A stretch of DNA of 34,968 bases, from IMG/VR virus record IMGVR_UViG_3300046009_011680, positions 1 through 34,968 of that record; one strand, given 5' to 3'. The position numbers and the translations under genes were made by a program. The notes below the pieces were generated by a model. The model was given only the letters and a program-made list of their open reading frames with translations, was not told the origin of the DNA and did no database searches. Below are positions 30,218 through 34,968 of this stretch, one piece after another. Source of the DNA: a virus. How positions within the stretch are numbered: the stretch's first letter is position 1; every line of letters begins with the position of its first letter.

Positions 30218-30523
30218 ATGACAACAGTTATCTTATCAATTGTAATTACAGGTTTAGTAATTGCCTTAGGTTTTATGTATAGCAAAAACCAATTCCTTCA
30301 AGTCAACATTGACGCGTTAGAAACATCATTAGAAACTACCCGTAGAGAAAAAGAAATGGTAGACGCTACTCGTCAATTACTTCGAAATGAAGTAACAGTA
30401 TTGAAATCTCAAATTCGAGTAATGGAGAATAAATCAATGCATGCTATTGTATCTGATGATTCAAAACCTAAGAAAAAGAAATTCATTCCCAAGATGAAAT
30501 CAAAAAAGAATGAACAGAAGTAA
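30218..30523 (+). CDS. Single-TM, coiled-coil protein
   Basis: Protein of 101 residues. One N-terminal membrane helix (about 3-20, TVILSIVITGLVIALGFM) is followed by a coiled coil (about 25-72, with heptad Leu/Val positions: VNIDALETSLETTRREKEMV) and a Lys-rich tail. The architecture is that of an inner-membrane-anchored coiled-coil protein such as an i-spanin or a phage assembly factor. No family identified. A small lipoprotein is encoded at 30942, after a terminator. Confidence 0.75.
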   Translation: MTTVILSIVITGLVIALGFMYSKNQFLQVNIDALETSLETTRREKEMVDATRQLLRNEVTVLKSQIRVMENKSMHAIVSDDSKPKKKKFIPKMKSKKNEQK

Positions 30524-30540
30524 TTAACTTCTTTCAATTT

Positions 30541-30566
30541 AGGCTTGGGAAACCAAGCCTTTTTTA
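30541..30566 (+). terminator. Rho-independent terminator, GAAA loop
   Basis: 8-bp stem AGGCTTGG / CCAAGCCT (30541-30548, 30553-30560) with a GAAA tetraloop, then TTTTT (30561-30565). Stem core is shared with 1554 and 2094. Confidence 0.9.
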
Positions 30567-30575
30567 TTATATTTA
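30545..30575 (+). promoter_or_regulatory. Promoter overlapping the terminator
   Basis: TTG 30545-30547, 20-base spacer, TATATTTA 30568-30575; next start codon at 30594. Confidence 0.62.
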
Positions 30576-30593
30576 TGGTATAATTTAAATACC

Positions 30594-30737
30594 ATGGCTA
30601 AGAAAAAGAAACAGAATTTAATTGATGGATTAAATGAAAGACATGTAGCCCAAATTATTAGGCGAAAAATGATTCAAAAATTTAAACCATCAGCTAAAGT
30701 ATATGATAGAAAAAAACTCAAATTAGATGAAATATAA
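30594..30737 (+). CDS. Small basic hypothetical protein
   Basis: Protein of 47 residues (MAKKKKQNLIDGLNERHVAQ, IIRRKMIQKFKPSAK). Strongly basic helix; probable nucleic-acid or membrane-surface contact. First gene after the promoter at 30545-30575 and overlapping the next by 11 bases. Confidence 0.6.
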   Translation: MAKKKKQNLIDGLNERHVAQIIRRKMIQKFKPSAKVYDRKKLKLDEI

Positions 30738-30945
30738 TATCTTAAATTTTAATGGTACTCCGTATTTACTATTAAGAAAAGTATGGTTTGGTAAATTTAT
30801 AGATAATCTAAATGGAGGTCAAGTAAGACAAGATCTTCTTGAATTATGGAAAGAGTATACTGAGGCAGATCAAATTTATCAAGAAGGTGAAACACTATTC
30901 TTTTTACAAGAAATTAAAGAAATTGAATTTACAGAAATAACATGA
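30727..30945 (+). CDS. Small hypothetical protein
   Basis: Protein of 72 residues (KYNILNFNGTPYLLLRKVWF, LWKEYTEADQIYQEGETLFF). Alpha/beta in appearance with no known motif. Overlaps the previous gene by 11 bases and the lipoprotein gene by 4. Confidence 0.7.
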   Translation: MKYNILNFNGTPYLLLRKVWFGKFIDNLNGGQVRQDLLELWKEYTEADQIYQEGETLFFLQEIKEIEFTEIT

Positions 30946-31124
30946 AAAAACTAATTTTATTCTTAATGGCGAGTATTATTTTAATATCTTGTTCAACACA
31001 AAAAGGTTATAATTATTCTAAACATCGTAAAAGTGGAAACCAAATGAGTAGATCCACTCAACGAGTTAATAAACATAATTACAACCAGTTAAATCATAAA
31101 TGTTCTCCTAAAAAACGTAGATAA
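30942..31124 (+). CDS. Small lipoprotein (lipobox LISC)
   Basis: Protein of 60 residues. Signal sequence MKKLILFLMASIILIS with lipobox L14-I-S-C17 gives a diacylglyceryl-modified Cys17 after processing. The mature part of 44 residues is basic and rich in Asn, Ser and Lys with a second Cys (HKCSPKKRR) and lacks an obvious fold. It lacks the acidic residues after Cys that mark surface lipoproteins in Bacteroidota. Candidate phage outer-membrane lipoprotein; an o-spanin role is possible but not shown. Shares one base with the ClpP gene. Confidence 0.75.
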   Translation: MKKLILFLMASIILISCSTQKGYNYSKHRKSGNQMSRSTQRVNKHNYNQLNHKCSPKKRR

Positions 31125-31696
31125 TGACTAGTAGAAAAAATAGATATTTTGATAGAGAAGACCAATTTAGAAGTATTGTTTTAAGTAATGATATTGATAA
31201 TGAAAGTGTTGAAGAGGTAATTCAATTTATCTTAGATGCTAATGAATATGATGATGAACAAGAGTCAGCTATTAAAGATTTTGAACGTAAACCAATTAAA
31301 TTAATAGTTAATAGTTTTGGTGGAGTAATTTATGATGGATTTGCATTAATAGGTGTAATTGAAAATTCAACCACACCAATTCATACTTATTGTTATGGGT
31401 ATGCTATGTCAATGGGATTACCAATATTTACTTCTGGTCATAAACGAATAGCGAGTAAGTACGCTACATTCATGTATCATGAAGCTTTAAATAACTACCC
31501 TCAATTTGATAAATTATCTATTATTAAAGATGATTTAGATGAATGTAACCGTATAATGAAACAATATGATAATATTTTATTATCATTATCAAATTTAATT
31601 CAAAAACAATTAGATGATGTTAAAAAATCAAGACGTGATTGGTACTTTACAGCTGAAGAAGCATTAAAATATGGAATTGTTGATGAAATTATTTAA
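31124..31696 (+). CDS. ClpP-like serine protease with intact catalytic triad
   Basis: Protein of 190 residues (E. coli ClpP, 207). The ClpP fold is readable: IKLIVNSFGGVIYDGFALIG (oxyanion-loop region), YAMSMG with nucleophile Ser96, MYHE with His119, and RDWYFTAEEALKYGIVDEI with Asp172, which aligns with E. coli Asp185. The N-terminal axial loop is atypical and acidic. Possible roles: phage prohead maturation or host protein degradation, with or without a Clp ATPase. No ATPase partner is seen in the window. Shares its first base with the lipoprotein gene. Confidence 0.92.
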   Translation: MTSRKNRYFDREDQFRSIVLSNDIDNESVEEVIQFILDANEYDDEQESAIKDFERKPIKLIVNSFGGVIYDGFALIGVIENSTTPIHTYCYGYAMSMGLPIFTSGHKRIASKYATFMYHEALNNYPQFDKLSIIKDDLDECNRIMKQYDNILLSLSNLIQKQLDDVKKSRRDWYFTAEEALKYGIVDEII

Positions 31697-31766
31697 TTGG
31701 TGGAAACAGTTTGTTAAAAAGCATATTATTGCTGAATGTCCTAAAGAACTAGATGACTTATTTTAA
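31683..31766 (+). CDS. 27-residue micro-ORF
   Basis: MKLFNWWKQFVKKHIIAECP, then KELDDLF. It starts inside the last codons of clpP and its stop shares a base with the thioesterase ATG (TAATG), so it bridges the two genes exactly. The Trp/Lys-rich amphipathic N-terminus could associate with membranes or nucleic acid. Real expression is uncertain, but the perfect spacing argues for it. Confidence 0.5.
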   Translation: MKLFNWWKQFVKKHIIAECPKELDDLF

Positions 31767-32221
31767 TGGAACTGATAACAACATATATTTGTAAAAAAGG
31801 AGATATAGGTGTCCATGACAATATGTTTGGTGGTACTATTATGTCTTTAATTGATGATGCAGCTGCTTCATACACAGCTCAAGTTTGTGATACACAACGT
31901 ATTGTTACTTTAAAAATAGATGAACTAGTATTTAAGAAACCAGTTAAAGTAGGTAGTATACTTAAAATATATGGTGATGTAATCAAGTTTGGTAACACCT
32001 CAGTAACTGTGGAAATAGATGTTAGAAAACATAATGTTTATACAGGTGTCCAAGAAACAGTTACTTATACTAGAATTGTATTTGTTCGTATAGATGATGA
32101 AGGTAAACCATTACCTATACATCAATATGTGAAAGACAGGTACTGGGAACGAAAAGAACAATTTGGGAAGGGATTACTTAGTATTGAGGAAAAAAATAAT
32201 AATATTTATAATAAAAAATAA
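31766..32221 (+). CDS. Hotdog-fold thioesterase (acyl-CoA thioesterase-like)
   Basis: Protein of 151 residues. HDNMFGGTIMSLIDDAAA (17-34) is the catalytic helix region of 4HBT-type hotdog enzymes, with Asn19, the Gly22-Gly23 turn and Asp30. VTLKIDELVFKKPVKVGSIL and a strand TYTRIVFVRID complete the fold. Resembles YciA-type thioesterases, which hydrolyse acyl-CoA. A phage role might be changing host lipid or acyl-CoA pools; this is inference. Note that an ORF start within the 3' end of this gene (32163) is a shadow. Confidence 0.85.
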   Translation: MELITTYICKKGDIGVHDNMFGGTIMSLIDDAAASYTAQVCDTQRIVTLKIDELVFKKPVKVGSILKIYGDVIKFGNTSVTVEIDVRKHNVYTGVQETVTYTRIVFVRIDDEGKPLPIHQYVKDRYWERKEQFGKGLLSIEEKNNNIYNKK

Positions 32222-32222
32222 T

Positions 32223-32531
32223 ATGGCTGACTTTAATGTTTATAAATGGAGACGTGAACAAATAGCGTTATTAGAGAATGAGAACTCTAATGAAAAAGAT
32301 ATCAAAGATGAATTTAAAGATAAATTTAAAAAATTAACTATAAAGTCTAAAGATAAAGCTCATAATGGAAAACTAAGTGATATTGTAGTTAAATTTGATA
32401 ATGAGGAAGCTGATGAATATGAAACTGATGTTAAGAAATTTTTCAAAGACAAAGGTTATACTTTAGTAGAAGAGTGGGATTATAAAAGTGATAGACGTTA
32501 TCATTTAGAACTTTACTTTAAGAAAAAATAA
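32223..32531 (+). CDS. Hypothetical protein
   Basis: Protein of 102 residues from ATG 32223, one base after the thioesterase stop. An earlier in-frame ATG at 32163 would add 20 hydrophobic residues and overlap the thioesterase gene. Charged alpha/beta protein (MADFNVYKWRREQIALLENE, ADEYETDVKKFFKDKGYTLV). No family recognised. Followed by a terminator. Confidence 0.75.
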   Translation: MADFNVYKWRREQIALLENENSNEKDIKDEFKDKFKKLTIKSKDKAHNGKLSDIVVKFDNEEADEYETDVKKFFKDKGYTLVEEWDYKSDRRYHLELYFKKK

Positions 32532-32540
32532 AACAAAAAT

Positions 32541-32566
32541 AAATAGGCCTTCAGGCCTATTTTTAT
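32541..32566 (+). terminator. Rho-independent terminator
   Basis: 9-bp stem AAATAGGCC / GGCCTATTT (32541-32549, 32554-32562) with TTCA loop and T tract (32560-32564). Confidence 0.85.
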
Positions 32567-32574
32567 TATATTAC
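32544..32574 (+). promoter_or_regulatory. Weak promoter overlapping the terminator
   Basis: TAG (32544-32546) in place of TTG, 20-base spacer, TATATTAC 32567-32574. The start codon at 32579 is 4 bases after the box. The -33 element is imperfect. Confidence 0.42.
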
Positions 32575-32578
32575 AGTT

Positions 32579-32974
32579 ATGAAAAAAATAGCAACAACAC
32601 TTTTACTAGCGTTATCATTAATGATAGGATATGCTCAAGATGTAGCATACGCTAAAGGAACTACATTGAATGTAGGAGTCAAAAACGCTCACTCAAATGA
32701 ATTTGAATGGGCTGGGCCACGAGTGATCGCCCCTGTAATTATATCCATTGGAGAAAATGAAGTATCAATCACATCAGCTGTATACCAGTACTACACCATT
32801 TATTCAGAGTCTGATGAGGTTGAAGTAGAAGGATCAGCTGTATATTGGTACGCTTATGACTTAAATGGTCAACGTTGTAGAATTTATTTAATGGAAAATG
32901 AAGTAGGAGATGATTTTCTTGCTATTGAGTACAATGACTTTGCTTGGATTTATAATTTAATACCTATAAAATAA
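32579..32974 (+). CDS. Secreted protein with signal peptide
   Basis: Protein of 131 residues. N-terminal MKKIATTLLLALSLMIGYAQ is a clear Sec signal with probable cleavage near Ala19-Gln20. The mature protein is beta-rich and acidic (NVGVKNAHSNEFEWAG, VAIYSESDEVEVE-like alternation) with one Cys. No family recognised. Exported to the periplasm or beyond; it could be a host-envelope modifier or superinfection factor, but nothing decides this. One-base overlap with the next gene. Confidence 0.8.
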   Translation: MKKIATTLLLALSLMIGYAQDVAYAKGTTLNVGVKNAHSNEFEWAGPRVIAPVIISIGENEVSITSAVYQYYTIYSESDEVEVEGSAVYWYAYDLNGQRCRIYLMENEVGDDFLAIEYNDFAWIYNLIPIK

Positions 32975-33222
32975 TGGCTGAATTTAGCAAACAATGGGTC
33001 GAGTTAAATGACCCGGAAATGGGGTGGGATTTTGATATTGATCAAATCACATCAGAATTACCTAAAAGTACAATGATTCCTTATATCTGTGAAGGATTTG
33101 GATTTATAGCGATTGGTAAAGATGAAAATGAAAACATTCACTTAGCAATGCCTACAGGTAACTATAGTGATGAAGGAACTGAAGTAGAATGGAAAACAAT
33201 GGAGGAGGTGATCAATGGATAA
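32974..33222 (+). CDS. Small hypothetical acidic protein
   Basis: Protein of 82 residues (MAEFSKQWVELNDPEMGWDF, IDQITSELPKSTMIPYICEG). Acidic alpha/beta protein of unknown family, overlapping the next gene by 8 bases. No signal or membrane segment. Confidence 0.7.
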   Translation: MAEFSKQWVELNDPEMGWDFDIDQITSELPKSTMIPYICEGFGFIAIGKDENENIHLAMPTGNYSDEGTEVEWKTMEEVING

Positions 33223-33421
33223 TATGATGTCATTATATGAATTCTTAGGCAAACCAGCAGGTAATGATTTAGGTAAAAAAGTATATCTTGCAGCACGAGC
33301 TAAGGGTGCTAGTTACTCACAACGAGAAGTATCTAACCCCAAATATACAGGTATGGTAATGATATACCCTGAATCGTTTTTGAAAGAGTACTTTAATTCT
33401 GAAAAAGATTTACCGTTTTAA
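33215..33421 (+). CDS. Small hypothetical protein
   Basis: Protein of 68 residues (MDNMMSLYEFLGKPAGNDLG, KKVYLAARAKGASYSQREVS). Strands and helices alternate with no known motif. Followed by a short inverted repeat (ATGAAA CC TTTCAT at 33422-33435) and then a terminator-promoter module. Confidence 0.7.
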   Translation: MDNMMSLYEFLGKPAGNDLGKKVYLAARAKGASYSQREVSNPKYTGMVMIYPESFLKEYFNSEKDLPF

Positions 33422-33444
33422 ATGAAACCTTTCATGATAAATGT

Positions 33445-33475
33445 TTGGCCTTCGGGCCATTCTTTATTATATTTA
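33445..33475 (+). promoter_or_regulatory. Promoter overlapping the terminator
   Basis: TTG 33445-33447, 20-base spacer, TATATTTA 33468-33475; next start codon at 33502, leader AAGTT. Confidence 0.65.
33446..33467 (+). terminator. Rho-independent terminator, UUCG type
   Basis: Stem TGGCC / GGCCA (33446-33450, 33455-33459) with TTCG loop, then ATTCTTTATT. Confidence 0.78.
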
Positions 33476-33501
33476 GATATAATAAAAAAATAATAAAAGT
33501 T

Positions 33502-33828
33502 ATGAGCAAATCAGTCACATTATCAGGTAATCAAGAATTACAATTCGTTACAGACAATTGGGAAAAAACAATCACAGTTTATTTATTTGATACATTGAGT
33601 GATACTCGAGTAACATTAACTGAGTTCTCTAATGGTAGATGGAATTCAAAAACAATTTCTCATTTAGATAAATTCTTTGAATTAATTAAAATTAATCCAA
33701 AGATTAAAATAGCAATGAAGAAAGCATTAGGTGAGTTAAGAACTGAAACACCAGTAGATACATTCTCAACTACAATGAAATGTTTTAGACGTCGTTTTGT
33801 GATTCAAATTAAAAAATTAATAAAATGA
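33502..33828 (+). CDS. Hypothetical protein
   Basis: Protein of 108 residues from ATG 33502. An in-frame ATG at 33445 lies in the terminator-promoter module and is rejected. N-terminal beta-rich part (SVTLSGNQELQFVTDNWEKT), then a helical basic C-terminal part (FRRRFVIQIKKLIK). No family recognised. ATGA overlap with the next gene. Confidence 0.75.
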   Translation: MSKSVTLSGNQELQFVTDNWEKTITVYLFDTLSDTRVTLTEFSNGRWNSKTISHLDKFFELIKINPKIKIAMKKALGELRTETPVDTFSTTMKCFRRRFVIQIKKLIK

Positions 33829-34370
33829 AGACATTAATAATACACCCCTCAGACAATTCAACTGCTTTCTTAAAACCAATTTATGAAGGTATAGAAGATA
33901 AAACAGTTATCACTCATGGTAAAAGACGAGATGAAATAATTGAGTTAATTGAAAACCATGATAGAGTAATGATGATGGGACATGGTTCACCATCAGGTTT
34001 ATTTGGAATTGGTTTTGAAAGAATGTTTGTAATTGACAATGGGTTAGTTGAATATTTAAATAAAAAAGAAAACAATGTGTTTATCTGGTGTAACGCAGAT
34101 AGATTTGTTGAACGCTATAAATTAAAAGGATTCTATAGTGGAATGTTTATTAGTGAGGTAGGAGAGGCTTATTATTGTGGGTTACCAAAGACTCCTCAAT
34201 CAGTAGTAGATGAGTCAAATGATGAGTTTGCTAGAATGTTAGGTGAATGCTTTACTGATAAAAAACAATTAAATGAGTCTTATAATATTATTAAAAATAG
34301 TTATGGTGAATTAGCTAAAAATAATATTGTAGCAAAATATAATTATGAACGTTTATATTTAGCGTTATGA
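33825..34370 (+). CDS. Putative caspase-fold (CHAT/metacaspase-like) protein
   Basis: Protein of 181 residues. A hydrophobic strand followed by MGHGSPSG (His53) and, 36 residues on, another strand followed by WCNAD (Cys89) match the order of the His-Gly and Cys dyad in caspase-like clan CD proteins (strand-HG, strand-xCxx). N-terminal MKTLIIHPSDNSTAFLKP would be the first strand and loop. The C-terminal region FYSGMFISEVGEAYYCGLPK is of unknown type. If active it would be a cysteine protease-like enzyme. Other explanations are a Rossmann-like phage protein in which the dyad spacing is chance. Overlaps its neighbours by 4 bases on each side. Confidence 0.6.
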   Translation: MKTLIIHPSDNSTAFLKPIYEGIEDKTVITHGKRRDEIIELIENHDRVMMMGHGSPSGLFGIGFERMFVIDNGLVEYLNKKENNVFIWCNADRFVERYKLKGFYSGMFISEVGEAYYCGLPKTPQSVVDESNDEFARMLGECFTDKKQLNESYNIIKNSYGELAKNNIVAKYNYERLYLAL

Positions 34371-34968
34371 AAACAATAGTGATAGGAGATATTCATGGGC
34401 GTAGTATCTGGAAAGATATTGTCGCCCAAGAACAAGCGGATCAAGTTATCTTTATAGGTGATTACTTTGATAGTTTTAATATTGGAAGTACTGAACAGCA
34501 ATTTAATTTTAAAGAGATAATTGAGTTTAAAGAGAAAAGTGAGTGTGAAGTAATTATGTTGATTGGTAATCATGATTACCATTACTACCCAGGTGGTGAA
34601 ACATACTCTGGTTATCAACATGGTGCTGCACCTGCAATTCGACAGTTACTCCAAGAAAATAAACACCATCTACAAATGTGTTACCAATTAGATAATATCT
34701 TATTTACACATGCTGGTATTGGGTGGGATTGGCTATCATATCAAAACAGATATGAACCAGGAGTAGACTCAGATGCAATAGCTGATTTTATAAATGCTAT
34801 TTGGGAATATCAGCCTAATCGTTTTATGTTTTATGGAATTGATCCTTATGGTAATTCTAAAACACAAACACCAATTTGGATTCGCCCTCAAGCATTGATA
34901 GCTGGTAACCAAGATACATTTTTAAAAGAAGAGTATATTCAAGTAGTAGGTCATACTGCTGTTAATTC
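34367..34968 (+). CDS. Calcineurin-like metallophosphatase (3' partial)
   Basis: Open from ATG 34367 (ATGA overlap with the preceding gene) to the right window edge; 200 codons seen. Motifs of the Ser/Thr phosphatase / bis(5'-nucleosyl) phosphatase group are in order: GDIHG (7-11), GDYFD (31-35), GNHD (67-70), then FTHAG and VVGHT near the window end. These Asp, His and Asn residues bind the two metal ions. Similar to lambda-type and ApaH-like phosphatases; substrate unknown. The 3' end lies outside the window. Confidence 0.9.
   Translation, partial: MKTIVIGDIHGRSIWKDIVAQEQADQVIFIGDYFDSFNIGSTEQQFNFKEIIEFKEKSECEVIMLIGNHDYHYYPGGETYSGYQHGAAPAIRQLLQENKHHLQMCYQLDNILFTHAGIGWDWLSYQNRYEPGVDSDAIADFINAIWEYQPNRFMFYGIDPYGNSKTQTPIWIRPQALIAGNQDTFLKEEYIQVVGHTAVN

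Larger units (their letters stand above)
33443..33476 (+). repeat. 34-bp direct repeat (copy 2), terminator-promoter module
   Basis: Identical to 28347-28380 over 34 bases: UUCG-type terminator hairpin, T-rich spacer and TATATTTA box. Such identity across 5 kb in intergenic DNA suggests recent copying or strong functional constraint. Confidence 0.85.

Noticed and set aside
34343-34621. 92-aa open frame on the - strand
   Set aside because: Antisense to the clear metallophosphatase motifs (GDIHG, GDYFD, GNHD) on the + strand.
1-34968. tRNA genes, CRISPR arrays, insertion sequences
   Set aside because: No cloverleaf-like segment, regularly spaced repeats or transposase with terminal inverted repeats was recognised by eye; a covariance-model scan would be needed to exclude tRNAs fully.

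Overview
The window looks like part of a large tailed-phage genome (Caudoviricetes) with a T4-type replication core, probably infecting a member of the Bacteroidota. Phage evidence: essentially every gene is on the + strand, genes abut or overlap by 1-14 bases, and there is a T4-like replisome (family B DNA polymerase, gp45-type clamp, gp44 and gp62-type clamp loader). Small phage-type ORFs, a free-standing GIY-YIG endonuclease and a ClpP-like protease fit the same picture. Host evidence is indirect: the DNA is very AT-rich, good Shine-Dalgarno sequences are scarce, and a recurrent promoter pattern (TTG-N19/20-TATATTTA) resembles the Bacteroidota -33/-7 promoter (TTG / TAnnTTTG).

Layout. (1) 1-3774, polymerase and clamp: DNA polymerase B is split into two ORFs between motif B and motif C. 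Three small genes and two terminators lie between the halves. The C-terminal half has its own promoter, and the sliding clamp follows. (2) 3849-6345, a chaperonin operon: a small conserved gene, GroES, full-length GroEL, then an 85-aa gene containing a long hairpin. (3) 6391-9943: clamp loader large and small subunits, small genes, a RecB/Cas4-like Fe-S nuclease, a GIY-YIG endonuclease and a ribbon-helix-helix protein. (4) 9949-25822, a glycan island of about 16 kb: about ten glycosyltransferases, two SDR epimerases, two DegT aminotransferases, a hexapeptide acyltransferase, a GNAT remnant and two methyltransferases. No priming transferase, flippase or polymerase is visible. (5) 25870-34968: many small accessory genes (zinc-finger and SWIM proteins, a Lys/Arg-rich 48-aa protein, membrane proteins, a lipoprotein), then ClpP, a hotdog thioesterase, a secreted protein, a candidate caspase-fold protein and a metallophosphatase cut by the right edge.

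Regulation. Eleven promoter-like sites share a fixed geometry. In most of those that follow a terminator, the terminator hairpin lies between the -33 TTG and the -7 box, so termination and re-initiation share about 35 bp. Several boxes lie only 4-7 bases upstream of the start codon, suggesting leaderless or near-leaderless mRNAs. Gene functions are read from motifs by eye; no database search was run. No tRNA, rRNA, CRISPR array or insertion sequence was recognised, and no stretch over 300 bases lacks a gene.
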